Origin: JAZOXB01 sp040096185
GTDB lineage: Bacteria; Bacillota; Clostridia; Oscillospirales; Oscillospiraceae
NCBI RefSeq assembly: GCF_040096185.1
Contig: NZ_JBBMFF010000241.1
Span: 1 to 64,000 of the forward strand
Direction of reading: 5' to 3'
DNA length: 64,000 nucleotides
Positions within the stretch are counted from its first letter, which is position 1; each line of letters starts with the position of its first letter. The notes under the pieces are model-generated. The model searched no databases, was not told the DNA's origin, and saw only the letters and a list, made by a program, of their open reading frames with translations. A program made the position numbers and the translations under genes. Below are positions 17,884 through 26,181 of this stretch, one piece after another.

Positions 17884-17912
17884 TTGAGCTTTTGGAAAAG
17901 AGCTGTTATAAT
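17884..17912 (+). promoter_or_regulatory. Promoter of the nucleotidyltransferase-AraC operon
   Basis: TTGAGC (17884-17889), 17-base spacer, TATAAT (17907-17912), about 90 bases before the start at 18003. Confidence 0.8.
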
Positions 17913-18002
17913 AGTGCGCACTGAGCGGGCTGCTCTGCGGCCTGCCCCGCGGCATATGCCGCGCAGAAAACCGAAATAACGCAGTAGAAGGGAAGTATTT
18001 CC

Positions 18003-18914
18003 ATGAAAAAGCCGACGCTGGTCGTGATGGCGGCGGGCATGGGCAGCCGGTTCGGCGGCCTGAAGCAGATGACGCCCATTGATCCGCAGGGCAACAGCAT
18101 CATCCAGTATTCTCTGTATGACGCGCGCCTTGCCGGGTTCGACAAGGTCGTTTTTATCATCAAGCACGAGATCGAGCACGACTTCCGCGAGAAGGTCGGC
18201 CGCGGCGTTGAGCCGTATTTTGACGTTTCCTATGTCTTTCAGGAGCTGACGTCCTGCCTGCCGCAGGGCTTTACCGTGCCGGAGGGCCGCACGAAGCCCT
18301 GGGGCACGGGCCACGCCGTGCTGTGCGCGCGCGGCGTGATCGACGGGCCGTTCGCCGTCATCAACTCCGACGATTTTTACGGTCGCGGCGCGTTCACGGC
18401 CATCGGCGGCTTCCTGACCGGGCAGCATGCCGATAATGCCTATGCCATGGTCGGCTACCGCCTGCACAACGCCATGACGGAGCACGGCTCCGTGGCCCGC
18501 GGCGTCTGCGAGCTGCGCGACGGCTACCTTACCGGAATCACGGAGCGCACGCACATCGAAAAGCGCGGCGACGACGCGGCCTTTACGGAGGACGGCGAGC
18601 ATTTCACCCCGCTGTCCGGCGATACGACCGTCTCCATGAACTTCTGGGGCTTCACGCCGCGCATCCTTGACGAGCTGGCGGCAGAGTTCCCACGCTTCCT
18701 GCAGGAGTCCGTGTCCGTTAACCCGTTGAAGGCGGAGTTCTATCTGCCGACGGTCGCCAACAACCAGCTTGCCGCCAACCGCGCTACGGTGCGCGTTCTC
18801 CACACGGACGAGAGCTGGCACGGCGTGACCTATCGCGAGGACCTTGCCTCCGTGCAGGAGTCCGTGGCCGCCATGCATGCGGCCGGTATCTATCCGCCCG
18901 TGCTGTTCGAATAA
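18003..18914 (+). CDS. Nucleotidyltransferase family protein (sugar-phosphate NTP transferase type)
   Basis: 303 residues. The N-terminal nucleotide-binding signature is VVMAAGMGSRFGGLKQ, followed by TPIDPQGNSIIQYSL. A metal-site VINSDDFYGR motif lies at about residue 120. The fold is the Rossmann-like GT-A type of UTP/GTP sugar-1-phosphate transferases. The substrate cannot be told from the sequence. The start has GAAGGGAAG upstream. Followed after 30 bases by an AraC regulator, probably co-transcribed. Confidence 0.85.
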   Translation: MKKPTLVVMAAGMGSRFGGLKQMTPIDPQGNSIIQYSLYDARLAGFDKVVFIIKHEIEHDFREKVGRGVEPYFDVSYVFQELTSCLPQGFTVPEGRTKPWGTGHAVLCARGVIDGPFAVINSDDFYGRGAFTAIGGFLTGQHADNAYAMVGYRLHNAMTEHGSVARGVCELRDGYLTGITERTHIEKRGDDAAFTEDGEHFTPLSGDTTVSMNFWGFTPRILDELAAEFPRFLQESVSVNPLKAEFYLPTVANNQLAANRATVRVLHTDESWHGVTYREDLASVQESVAAMHAAGIYPPVLFE

Positions 18915-18944
18915 CAGCCGGCGGAACGGGAGGAGGGGCCCGCC

Positions 18945-20114
18945 TTGGTTGAAAATCTGAACAAGCTGACCTTTTCCGGCTACGGCCGCGTGCTGCGCGA
19001 CAGCCTGCCGAACCGCGGCTTTCCGTCCGGAGCGCAGTGGCAGGAGTCCGTACAGTATTTCTCGGCGGAGGGCCTGTGCTTTTACCGCCAGAGTGCCGGA
19101 CCGGTCTATCTGGATTTCGAGCTGGGCATGACGGTGCTTGCCGTGCGCAGGGAAGGGGAGACGGCGTATTTTTATCTCGATAAGCCGGTCTGCCTGCCTG
19201 CGGGACGGGAGTTTGCCATCCTGCCGTATCAGACGGAGTGCTCCGTCCGGCTGGCACAGCCTGCGGGCGCGCAGCTTGAGGTGCTCGAGCCTGTGACGGC
19301 GGCCGAGAATCTCAAGCTCGGCGACCGCCTGCGCGTCGGCGAGATCTATACGCTGTTTTACCGCGAGGTGGAGAGCGGCTTCCTGTTCAAGGGCGAGCAG
19401 CACTCCATGTTCGAGCTGACGTACGTCGACCGCGGCGCGCTGCACTGCGTTGTGGACGGCAACGGCGTCGAGCTGCATCAGGGCCAGCTCATGGTGTTCG
19501 GCCCGCAGCAATGGCATATGCAGTATACGGATCTGGACATGACGGCCCGCTTCCTCACGGTCAGCTTTGATCTGGAGAGCGAGTTTGCCGCGCGGCTGCC
19601 GGACCGGGTGTTCGACCTGTCGTCCGCCGAGGCGGCCCAGCTGCGCCAGATCGTCCGCGAGTCCGAAAATATGGACGCCTACAGCGGCGATTTTATCCGC
19701 AGCTATCTCAAGCTGCTGCTCCTGTCCGTTCTGCGCGACACGGGCAGCGAAAAAAAGCGCCTGAAAACGCCGGTGGCCCTGAACCACGAAAACGAGATCG
19801 TCAGCCGCACGCTGCAGTATGTGGCCGATCATGTGTGCGACAAGCTCTCTGTGGAGATCGTCTCGCGCGAGGTCGGTGTGAGCGCGTCGCATCTGACGGC
19901 GCTGTTCCACCGGCAGATGAATATTTCGCCCGGCGAGTATATCCGCCGGGTCAAGCTGGAGGAGAGCAAGCGCCTCATCCGGGAGGGAACGATGAATTTC
20001 TCCCAGATCGCCGCGCAGCTCAATTATTCCACGATCCACCATTTTTCCCGCCAATTCAAGGATAAATTCGGCATGTCTCCCTCGGAATACGCAAAGTCGA
20101 TCCAGTCGGAGTAA
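18945..20114 (+). CDS. AraC-family transcriptional regulator
   Basis: 389 residues. It starts at a TTG codon (18945) placed after GGAGGAGGGG; no ATG fits. The N-terminal ~250 residues include a cupin-like sensor (LHCVVDGNGVELHQGQLMVFGPQQ). The C-terminal ~100 residues are a double helix-turn-helix: LSVEIVSREVGVSASHLTAL and FSQIAAQLNYSTIHHFSRQF, ending KFGMSPSEYAKS. Typical of regulators of sugar metabolism. The target may be its own operon or the adjacent membrane-protein gene. A MITE-like hairpin element lies immediately downstream. Confidence 0.9.
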   Translation: MVENLNKLTFSGYGRVLRDSLPNRGFPSGAQWQESVQYFSAEGLCFYRQSAGPVYLDFELGMTVLAVRREGETAYFYLDKPVCLPAGREFAILPYQTECSVRLAQPAGAQLEVLEPVTAAENLKLGDRLRVGEIYTLFYREVESGFLFKGEQHSMFELTYVDRGALHCVVDGNGVELHQGQLMVFGPQQWHMQYTDLDMTARFLTVSFDLESEFAARLPDRVFDLSSAEAAQLRQIVRESENMDAYSGDFIRSYLKLLLLSVLRDTGSEKKRLKTPVALNHENEIVSRTLQYVADHVCDKLSVEIVSREVGVSASHLTALFHRQMNISPGEYIRRVKLEESKRLIREGTMNFSQIAAQLNYSTIHHFSRQFKDKFGMSPSEYAKSIQSE

Positions 20115-20128
20115 CGTGCGCAGCGCGT

Positions 20129-20205
20129 CAGACTGTCAAAAACTGATTTTGCAATTCTGAAAGCAGCTTGGCGAAGAAGCCCGAAAGGCCTTTTTTGACA
20201 AGCTG
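20129..20205 (+). repeat. Short copy of a hairpin-rich MITE-like element (copy 1)
   Basis: 77 bases. It begins CAGACTGTCAAAAA and ends TTTTTTGACAAGCTG, the same termini as the longer copy at 37339-37531. It retains TTTTGCAATTCTGAAAGCAG but lacks about 115 internal bases, so it looks like an internal deletion derivative. The flanks GCGCGTCAG and CTGACGCGC extend the inverted ends. It may also terminate the AraC transcript. Confidence 0.7.
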
Positions 20206-20239
20206 ACGCGCGCAGCGCCTGCCGGGAGGAAGGACCCCC

Positions 20240-21469
20240 ATGATGACTCTGCTGTATCTGCTGCTGCTTCCCATGCTGTCCGGCATCGGCATGCTCGGCC
20301 TCGGCCCCGCGCTGATGGCCGGACGCGCCGGAGCGGCGCATGTCGTGCTGCTGCTGTCGGGTCTGCTCCTGCCGCTGCGCGGCCTTATGTACCTGCTGCT
20401 CGCGCGCCGGCGCGGCAACCGCCCCGGCCGGATGTCCGTGCTGCTGGCGGCTGTCGAGCTGCTGCTGGGCGCGGGCCTGCTGCTCCTGCCGCAGCTGTCG
20501 GTGCGGCTGTTTGCCGTGGTCGTTGCGGTGTATCTGACGCTGCTGGTCACGGTCGAGGCAGTTAATGCGATCCTCTATGGCAGAATGCGCCGCTGGGGCG
20601 CTTTTTTTCCGGCGATGGCAGCCGCTGCGGGCGGCACGGGCCTGTTTGTGCTCATCGTGTTCGTTCCGGCGCTGCGGGACGCTGCGCTTCGCTATACGGC
20701 CGCGCTGCTGCTGACGGTGTTCGGCACGGGGCTTGTCTGCGATGTCCTTGCGCTGACGATCCGCAGCCGCCGCGTCCGGCGGGTGCTCGGCTCGATCCGC
20801 GTGGCACTGCCGGATCTGATGAGCTTGTTTTTGCCGCAGCGGACGGCGGACGTGCTGCCGCGCGCTCCGCTGGGCCCGGTCCCGCAGCAGGGGACGGAGG
20901 AGTTTGAGCTCCTGTTTCAGACGTCCGCGCACGGCATCGGCCTGGTCGGCCACTGCGAGCTCTGCTTTGACGGCCGGACGCTGACCTACGGCGCCTATGA
21001 TCCGGCCCATCAGCGCCTGCTCCGTACGGTGGGCGCCGGGATCGTCTTTTCCGCCCCACGCGAGCCGTATCTCCGGTGGTGCATCGGCACGCATCACCGC
21101 CGCGTCATCAGCTACAGCCTCCGCCTGCCGCCTGCACAGGCCGCGCAGCTGCGCGCGGAGCTGGAGCGTTTCCGGCAGACGCTGTCACCCTGGCAGCCGG
21201 AAGCTCTGCCGGAGGACTGCTTTGCCGGGCGGCTCCGCAGGCTCGGCGGCGTGCGGTTCTGGCGCGTGCAGCGCGGGCCGTATGCAACGTACTTCATCCC
21301 GACGATCAACTGCGTCTCCCTGACGAACGAGCTGCTGGAGAAAACGGATATCGGCCGCACGGTCATGCTCGGGCTCAAGACGCCGGGCGCCTATCTCGAC
21401 CTTCTTGAGCGCGAATATCTGGCCGGAAATCCGGCCGTGACGGCCCGCCGGGTTTATGACAGAATTTAA
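20240..21469 (+). CDS. Membrane protein: HdeD/DUF308-like N-terminus fused to a papain-like/NC-motif C-terminal domain
   Basis: 409 residues. The first ~210 are six or seven hydrophobic helices in a DUF308-like pattern. The soluble C-terminal ~200 contain HGIGLVGHCELCFDG and YFIPTINCVSLTNELLE (Cys358). The His and Asn-Cys arrangement recalls DUF4105/NlpC-type cysteine hydrolase folds. Catalysis is inference and no substrate is suggested. The start at 20240 follows GGGAGGAAGGA. A second DUF308-type protein occurs at 1184-1792. Confidence 0.6.
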   Translation: MMTLLYLLLLPMLSGIGMLGLGPALMAGRAGAAHVVLLLSGLLLPLRGLMYLLLARRRGNRPGRMSVLLAAVELLLGAGLLLLPQLSVRLFAVVVAVYLTLLVTVEAVNAILYGRMRRWGAFFPAMAAAAGGTGLFVLIVFVPALRDAALRYTAALLLTVFGTGLVCDVLALTIRSRRVRRVLGSIRVALPDLMSLFLPQRTADVLPRAPLGPVPQQGTEEFELLFQTSAHGIGLVGHCELCFDGRTLTYGAYDPAHQRLLRTVGAGIVFSAPREPYLRWCIGTHHRRVISYSLRLPPAQAAQLRAELERFRQTLSPWQPEALPEDCFAGRLRRLGGVRFWRVQRGPYATYFIPTINCVSLTNELLEKTDIGRTVMLGLKTPGAYLDLLEREYLAGNPAVTARRVYDRI

Positions 21470-21649
21470 TTGGTCCACTACTATATTTAAAAATTTGATG
21501 CATGATCCGGCATCCTTTTGCCAGCATAAAGCCTCGCGAGTTCGCTGCCCGTGAACTGGGAAAAATCTACAAATCAAAGGTTAGACGGGACAAACTTTTG
21601 GGCATGTATACAAAACACACAAAATCAGTGGGTAAATGAAATTACGGGC

Positions 21650-21678
21650 TTGACAAAAGGCCGCCCTCCCGTTATAAT
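21650..21678 (+). promoter_or_regulatory. Promoter of the feo operon
   Basis: Consensus TTGACA (21650-21655), 17-base spacer, TATAAT (21673-21678). The 21470-21640 stretch before it shows no gene or clear element. Confidence 0.92.
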
Positions 21679-21685
21679 GATTCTC

Positions 21686-21703
21686 GGTTAGGGAAACCTA
21701 ACC
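21686..21703 (+). promoter_or_regulatory. DtxR-type metal operator 1 at the feo promoter
   Basis: Perfect dyad GGTTAGG-GAAA-CCTAACC, placed at the expected transcription start. The TTAG-N6-CTAA core equals the half-site arrangement of DtxR/IdeR boxes. Metal-bound repressor here would block initiation. Confidence 0.8.
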
Positions 21704-21719
21704 AATTTCAAACGACTTC

Positions 21720-21737
21720 GGTTAGCAAACGCTAATC
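21720..21737 (+). promoter_or_regulatory. DtxR-type metal operator 2
   Basis: Near-perfect dyad GGTTAGC-AAAC-GCTAATC with the same TTAG-N6-CTAA core, 34 bases downstream of operator 1 and just before the feoA ribosome site. Confidence 0.72.
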
Positions 21738-21764
21738 ACAATACCGGAGAAAGAAGGCGAACGT

Positions 21765-21977
21765 ATGATGCCGTTGACCCTGATGTCGCCCGGTGAGGAC
21801 GCCATCATCCAGAGAATCGGCGGAAAGCCGGAGGTGCGGCAGCATCTGGAAAACCTTGGCTTTGTGGTAGGTGGCAATGTCAGCGTGATCAACACGATCG
21901 GCGGAAACCTGATCGTGAACGTCAAGGAAGCGCGCGTTGCGATCAGCCGCGAAATGGCACAGAAGATCATGGTTTGA
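21765..21977 (+). CDS. feoA: Ferrous iron transport protein A (first copy)
   Basis: 70 residues, a single FeoA/SH3-like beta-barrel (MPLTLMSPGEDAIIQRIGG, then LENLGFVVGGNVSVI). FeoA proteins are small cytoplasmic partners that support FeoB ferrous iron uptake. The ribosome site GGAGAAAGAAGG lies upstream. It sits directly behind two metal operators and is followed 73 bases later by a second feoA. Confidence 0.9.
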   Translation: MMPLTLMSPGEDAIIQRIGGKPEVRQHLENLGFVVGGNVSVINTIGGNLIVNVKEARVAISREMAQKIMV

Positions 21978-22050
21978 TCCCGGGAGCCATTCGCTGCGGC
22001 TCTCTCACTTCAATCATATGCAATGCATTACAGAAAAGGAGGAGATTTCG

Positions 22051-22272
22051 ATGAAAACACTCAGGCAGGTCAAGGTCGGCGAAACCGTTACCGTCGTGAA
22101 GCTGCATGGCGAGGGCGCCGTCAAGCGCCGCATCATGGACATGGGCATCACGAAGGGCGTGCAGGTTTACGTCCGCAAGGTCGCGCCGCTGGGCGACCCG
22201 GTCGAGGTCAATGTCCGTGGCTATGAGCTGTCCATCCGCAAGAACGACGCGGAAATGATCGAGGTGCAGTAA
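22051..22272 (+). CDS. feoA: Ferrous iron transport protein A (second copy)
   Basis: 73 residues from the ATG at 22051, which has a perfect AAAGGAGGAG site. SH3-like FeoA domain: LRQVKVGETVTVVKLHGEG, then RRIMDMGITKGVQVYV and the GYELSIRKNDAEMIEV ending. Diverged from the first copy, so not a recent duplicate. Paired FeoA proteins preceding FeoB are common in clostridia. Confidence 0.93.
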   Translation: MKTLRQVKVGETVTVVKLHGEGAVKRRIMDMGITKGVQVYVRKVAPLGDPVEVNVRGYELSIRKNDAEMIEVQ

Positions 22273-22290
22273 CCCCGTTTCTTTTTGCAG

Positions 22291-22313
22291 GAGGGTTAGC
22301 CCAAACTACCCTC
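22291..22313 (+). promoter_or_regulatory. Candidate DtxR-type operator / hairpin before feoB
   Basis: GAGGGTTAG-CCCAAA-CTACCCTC: an imperfect dyad whose core is TTAG-N6-CTAC, seven of eight bases of the pattern at the feo promoter. It could act as an internal operator or as an RNA hairpin. Confidence 0.45.
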
Positions 22314-22341
22314 ACTGAAATCCGGAAAGAGAGGAAGCAAA

Positions 22342-24750
22342 ATGAACATTCGAATTGCCCTTGCGGGCAACCCGAACAGCGGCAAGACGACGCTGTTCAA
22401 CGCGCTGACCGGTTCTAACCAGTTCGTTGGCAACTGGCCCGGCGTCACCGTGGAAAAGAAGGAAGGCAAGCTCAAGAAGCACAACGGTGTGACGATCACC
22501 GACCTTCCCGGTATCTACTCCCTGTCCCCGTACACGCTGGAGGAGGTCGTCGCCCGTAACTACCTGATCGGCGAGCGTCCCGATGCGATCCTGAACATCG
22601 TCGACGGCACGAACCTCGAGCGCAACCTGTACCTCACCACGCAGCTCACCGAACTGGGCATCCCGGTCGTCATCGCCATCAACATGATGGACGTCGTCCG
22701 CAAGAACGGCGATAAGATCAACACCGCAGAGCTGTCCCGTGAGCTTGGCTGCAAGGTCATCGAGATCTCTGCCCTGAAGGGCACCGGTGTCATGGAAGCC
22801 GCCGAGGCTGCCATCAAGGCCGCCGAGGGCACGAAGACCGTTCCGATGCACACGTTCTCCGGTCCGGTCGAGCATGCGCTGGCCCACATCGAAGAGGTCG
22901 CTGTGCATCAGATGCCGGAGGAGCAGCAGCGCTGGTACGCCATCAAGATCTTCGAGCGCGACGAGAAGGCCATGGCACAGCTCAAGCTCTCTGCCGATGT
23001 GCAGGCGCACATTGAGGAGGACATCAAGGCTGCCGAGAAGGAGCTGGACGACGATGCCGAGAGCATCATCACGAACGAGCGCTATGTCTATATCGCCTCC
23101 CTGATGAAGGGCTGCTACAAGAAGAAGAACGCCGGCAAGCTCACCGCCTCCGATAAGATCGACCGCGTGGTCACGAACCGCTGGCTGGCTCTGCCGATCT
23201 TTGCCCTGGTCATGTGCCTTGTTTACTATGTCTCCGTTACGACGGTCGGCTCCTGGGCGACCGACTGGACGAACGACGGCCTGTTCGGCGACGGCTGGCA
23301 TCTGTTCGGTATCGGCTCGAGCGCCTATGACGATGCCATCAACGAGTACGCCGAAGAGAACATCTGGACACCGGAGGTCGTCGCAGAGGTCTCCAAGGCC
23401 GCTGACGAAGGCGTTATCGGCGCGCAGGACGTTCTGGACGCCATCAACGACCAGGACTTCGGCGCATTTGACGAAGCCTACGGCAGCTACGGCGACTCCC
23501 TCGCCGCTGCGGGCTATGACATCTCCGAGGTCTATGACACCGCCATGGAGTCCGCTCCGGATACGAGCGACTACGGCGTGTGGGTCCCCGGCATCCCGGT
23601 CCTCGTGGAGAACGGCCTGAACGCCATCCACAGCCCGGATTGGCTCAACGGCCTGATCCTTGACGGCATCGTCGGCGGCGTCGGCGCAGTCCTTGGCTTC
23701 GTCCCGCAGATGCTCGTCCTGTTCATCTTCTTGGCCTTCCTCGAATCCTGCGGCTACATGGCCCGTATCGCATTCGTGATGGACCGTATCTTCCGCAAGT
23801 TCGGCCTGTCCGGCAAGTCCTTCATCCCGATGCTCATCGGTACCGGCTGCGGCGTTCCGGGCATCATGGCCTCCCGTACCATTGAAAATGACCGAGACCG
23901 CAAGATGACCGTCATGACGACGACGTTCATCCCCTGCGGCGCAAAGCTCCCGATCATCGCCATGATCGCCACGGCTCTGTTCCATGGTGCATGGTGGGTC
24001 GCTCCGAGCGCCTACTTCCTCGGCGCTGCCGCCATCGTTGTCTCCGGCATCATGCTGAAGAAGACGAAGATGTTCGCAGGCGACCCGGCTCCGTTCGTTA
24101 TGGAGCTGCCCGCCTATCACTGGCCGACCGTCGGCAACATCCTGCGCAGCATGTGGGAGCGCGGCTGGTCCTTCATCAAGAAGGCCGGTACGATCATTCT
24201 GCTGTCCTCCATTGTGATGTGGCTCGGCTCCGTCTTTGGCGTCGTGGACGGCAAGTTCGTGTTCGACCTTGAGATGGAACTGGACTACAGCCTTGTCGGC
24301 CGTCTTGGCAATGCCATCAAGTTCATCTTTGCTCCGCTTGGCTTTGACAATGCCCGTGCCGCAATCGCGACCGTCATGGGCCTTGTGGCAAAGGAAGAAG
24401 TCGTCGGCGTCTTCGGCGTCCTGGACTTCGTCTCCATGACCAAGCTGGCCGGTTACTGCTTCCTGATCTTCAACCTGCTGTGCGCCCCATGCTTCGCCGC
24501 TATCGGCGCGATGAAGCGCGAGATGAACAACGCAAAGTGGACGTGGTTTGCCATCGGCTATCAGTGCTGCTTCGCCTATGCGATCTCCCTGATCGTCTAT
24601 CAGCTCGGCTGCCTGTTCACCGGCCACGGCAATGTCCTCGGCATCATCGTCGCTGTCCTGCTCATCGGCTTCATCTGCTACATGCTCTTCCGCCCGTATA
24701 AGGAAGCGGAGCACCTGAGCACGAAGGCGAAGGCTCTCGCACAGAAATAA
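22342..24750 (+). CDS. feoB: Ferrous iron transporter FeoB
   Basis: 802 residues. The N-terminal G protein has G1 GNPNSGKTT, G3 DLPGIYSL and G4 INMMD, followed by a helical GDI-like region. The membrane part carries two Gate motifs with conserved Cys (SCGYMARIAFVMDRIF; PCFAAIGAMKREM), and Nucleoside_recog-type helices. Between the first and second membrane segments lies an acidic insertion of about 100 residues (about 325-425, Asp/Glu/Ala-rich), predicted extracytoplasmic, making the protein a little longer than usual. Imports ferrous iron. Ribosome site GAGAGGAAG. Confidence 0.96.
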   Translation: MNIRIALAGNPNSGKTTLFNALTGSNQFVGNWPGVTVEKKEGKLKKHNGVTITDLPGIYSLSPYTLEEVVARNYLIGERPDAILNIVDGTNLERNLYLTTQLTELGIPVVIAINMMDVVRKNGDKINTAELSRELGCKVIEISALKGTGVMEAAEAAIKAAEGTKTVPMHTFSGPVEHALAHIEEVAVHQMPEEQQRWYAIKIFERDEKAMAQLKLSADVQAHIEEDIKAAEKELDDDAESIITNERYVYIASLMKGCYKKKNAGKLTASDKIDRVVTNRWLALPIFALVMCLVYYVSVTTVGSWATDWTNDGLFGDGWHLFGIGSSAYDDAINEYAEENIWTPEVVAEVSKAADEGVIGAQDVLDAINDQDFGAFDEAYGSYGDSLAAAGYDISEVYDTAMESAPDTSDYGVWVPGIPVLVENGLNAIHSPDWLNGLILDGIVGGVGAVLGFVPQMLVLFIFLAFLESCGYMARIAFVMDRIFRKFGLSGKSFIPMLIGTGCGVPGIMASRTIENDRDRKMTVMTTTFIPCGAKLPIIAMIATALFHGAWWVAPSAYFLGAAAIVVSGIMLKKTKMFAGDPAPFVMELPAYHWPTVGNILRSMWERGWSFIKKAGTIILLSSIVMWLGSVFGVVDGKFVFDLEMELDYSLVGRLGNAIKFIFAPLGFDNARAAIATVMGLVAKEEVVGVFGVLDFVSMTKLAGYCFLIFNLLCAPCFAAIGAMKREMNNAKWTWFAIGYQCCFAYAISLIVYQLGCLFTGHGNVLGIIVAVLLIGFICYMLFRPYKEAEHLSTKAKALAQK

Positions 24751-24781
24751 TCATCGCATTTCCTGAAAGGAGGAACTTCTC

Positions 24782-24952
24782 ATGCTGGAATGGTTAGCAT
24801 ATTATTGGCCCACGATCCTCGTGTGCCTTGCACTTGGCGGTATCGTGTTCGCGATCATCATTTCGATGGTGCGCAGCCGCAAAAAGGGAAAGACCTCCTG
24901 CGGCTGTGACTGCGGGCACTGTGCGCTGCACGGCTCGTGCCACTCGAAATAA
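24782..24952 (+). CDS. FeoB-associated Cys-rich membrane protein
   Basis: 56 residues, start ATG 24782 after GAAAGGAGG. One membrane helix (PTILVCLALGGIVFAIIISM), a basic stretch (RSRKKGK), then a cysteine cluster CGCDCGHCALHGSCHSK. This matches the FeoB_associated family, thought to act as a metal or redox accessory of FeoB. Confidence 0.88.
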   Translation: MLEWLAYYWPTILVCLALGGIVFAIIISMVRSRKKGKTSCGCDCGHCALHGSCHSK

Positions 24953-24966
24953 TACCTCTGAACCGT

Positions 24967-24994
24967 CTGCGGGGCGGGTCCGCCCGCCCCGCAG
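24967..24994 (+). promoter_or_regulatory. Intercistronic GC hairpin within the feo operon
   Basis: Perfect 12-bp stem CTGCGGGGCGGG/CCCGCCCCGCAG with a TCCG loop, not followed by a T-run. May tune expression between the transporter genes and the downstream regulator. Confidence 0.55.
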
Positions 24995-25023
24995 GAACAA
25001 AACACTCAGCGGAGGGAACCGGA

Positions 25024-25404
25024 ATGCAGCAAGCGCTTTCTGCAAGCAACATCAAATATCTTCTCGCGCTGCGCAGTCTGTGCGGTCCGAGCAATGAGAT
25101 CCGCTGTGTCAGCGTGGCAGACGCGCTCGGCATCTCCAAGGCCAGCGTCCATGCCATGATGAATGCCCTGAAGGAAAAGAATCTCATTGAAAAGAATCAC
25201 TATGGCATGGTGCATTTCACCCCGGAGGGCCGCAGCCTGGCGGATCAGTACGCCGCCTGCTACGACGTTCTGGCGGGCTATCTGCACCGCGTCTCCTCCG
25301 AGGAGGCCGCCCTGCGCGCCGCGCTGTGCGCTTTCCTTGCGGAGCTGCCGCCGGACCATCTTGGCCGTCTGTGCCAGTCGTCCGCCTGCGCAGCACACTG
25401 CTGA
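25024..25404 (+). CDS. DtxR/MntR-family metal-dependent regulator
   Basis: 126 residues. Winged helix: LLALRSLCGPSNEIRCVSVA, then DALGISKASVHAMMNALKEK and NLIEKNHYGMVHFTPEGRSLA, the DtxR N-terminal pattern. A short dimerisation/metal domain follows; the SH3 third domain is missing, as in MntR-type proteins. The tail carries SSACAAHC, possibly metal-sensing. It is the best candidate to bind the TTAG-N6-CTAA sites in this operon. Ribosome site GCGGAGGG. Confidence 0.85.
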   Translation: MQQALSASNIKYLLALRSLCGPSNEIRCVSVADALGISKASVHAMMNALKEKNLIEKNHYGMVHFTPEGRSLADQYAACYDVLAGYLHRVSSEEAALRAALCAFLAELPPDHLGRLCQSSACAAHC

Positions 25405-25502
25405 GGCTCGGGAGCGCCCACAGAAGTGAGGCCCCGATGGAATATGCTTCTCCTTGCCGGGCTGCTGCCCGATGCACCGGAAGCATTTTCTTCAGCACGT
25501 TG

Positions 25503-25518
25503 GTTAGAGATGACTAAC
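25503..25518 (+). promoter_or_regulatory. DtxR-type metal operator 3
   Basis: Dyad GTTAG-AGATGA-CTAAC, again TTAG-N6-CTAA, in the 175-base gap before the DUF3793 gene. Suggests separate metal control of the last two genes, although no clear promoter is visible here. Confidence 0.65.
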
Positions 25519-25579
25519 TGCGAAATACCGGGCTGTCCGCAGGAAAACGGGGCATCCTAAAAGAGAAGGAGGAGACGAT

Positions 25580-26134
25580 ATGTCCGAATATCAGATCATT
25601 CGCTTCTGTGCGCCGACGCTCGCCGGGCTGAAAACCGCCAGCCTGTTCTGCTGCGATGCGCCGGATGAGGCAGAGCTGCTCGGGCAGCTGCGCTACTGGA
25701 ACACTTCTCTTGCCCCGAAGGGCCTGCGGATGCTTCCGCTGCGCATCTGGAACGGGCGGGCGCTCATATACCTCTACCGGCCGAAGGCGCTGGCGCGCGA
25801 CCTGGCCTGTGAGGATGCGGCCTGCCTGCTCAACGGCAGCGGTTACGATGGCACGGAGCCTTCCGGCTGCCTGCGCTGCCTGATGGACCGTCTGCAGTGC
25901 CAGAAGGACGGCTTCCCGCATGAGATCGGCCTCTTCCTCGGCTATCCGCCGGAGGACGTGCGCGGCTTTATTGAAAACGAGACCCGAAATTACAAATTCA
26001 CCGGTTACTGGAAGGTCTACGGAGACGAGGAGCGCTCGCGCGCCCTGTTCGACAAGTTCGAACGCTGCACGCGCTGCTATCTGGCCTCCTGGGCCCGTGG
26101 GACCGGGGTGGAGCGGCTCGCTCTGGCCGTCTAA
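25580..26134 (+). CDS. DUF3793 family protein
   Basis: 184 residues. Features: FCAPTLAGLKTASLFCC, PLRIWNGRALIYLYRP, GFPHEIGLFLGYPPEDVRGF and FTGYWKVYGD, all typical of DUF3793. Soluble, rich in Cys. The family is recurrently found beside feo genes and flavodoxin in clostridia, as here; a role in iron- or heme-related physiology is inferred from context only. Ribosome site AGAAGGAGGAG. Confidence 0.85.
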   Translation: MSEYQIIRFCAPTLAGLKTASLFCCDAPDEAELLGQLRYWNTSLAPKGLRMLPLRIWNGRALIYLYRPKALARDLACEDAACLLNGSGYDGTEPSGCLRCLMDRLQCQKDGFPHEIGLFLGYPPEDVRGFIENETRNYKFTGYWKVYGDEERSRALFDKFERCTRCYLASWARGTGVERLALAV

Positions 26135-26181
26135 GCCGGAGCTGCCGTGATAAAAATTCAAAACAGAAAGGATCATGGATC

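Noticed and set aside
22312..24714. Minus-strand open frame of 800 codons opposite feoB
   Set aside because: Shadow of the feoB frame, Asp/Gly/Ala/Arg-rich with no domain.
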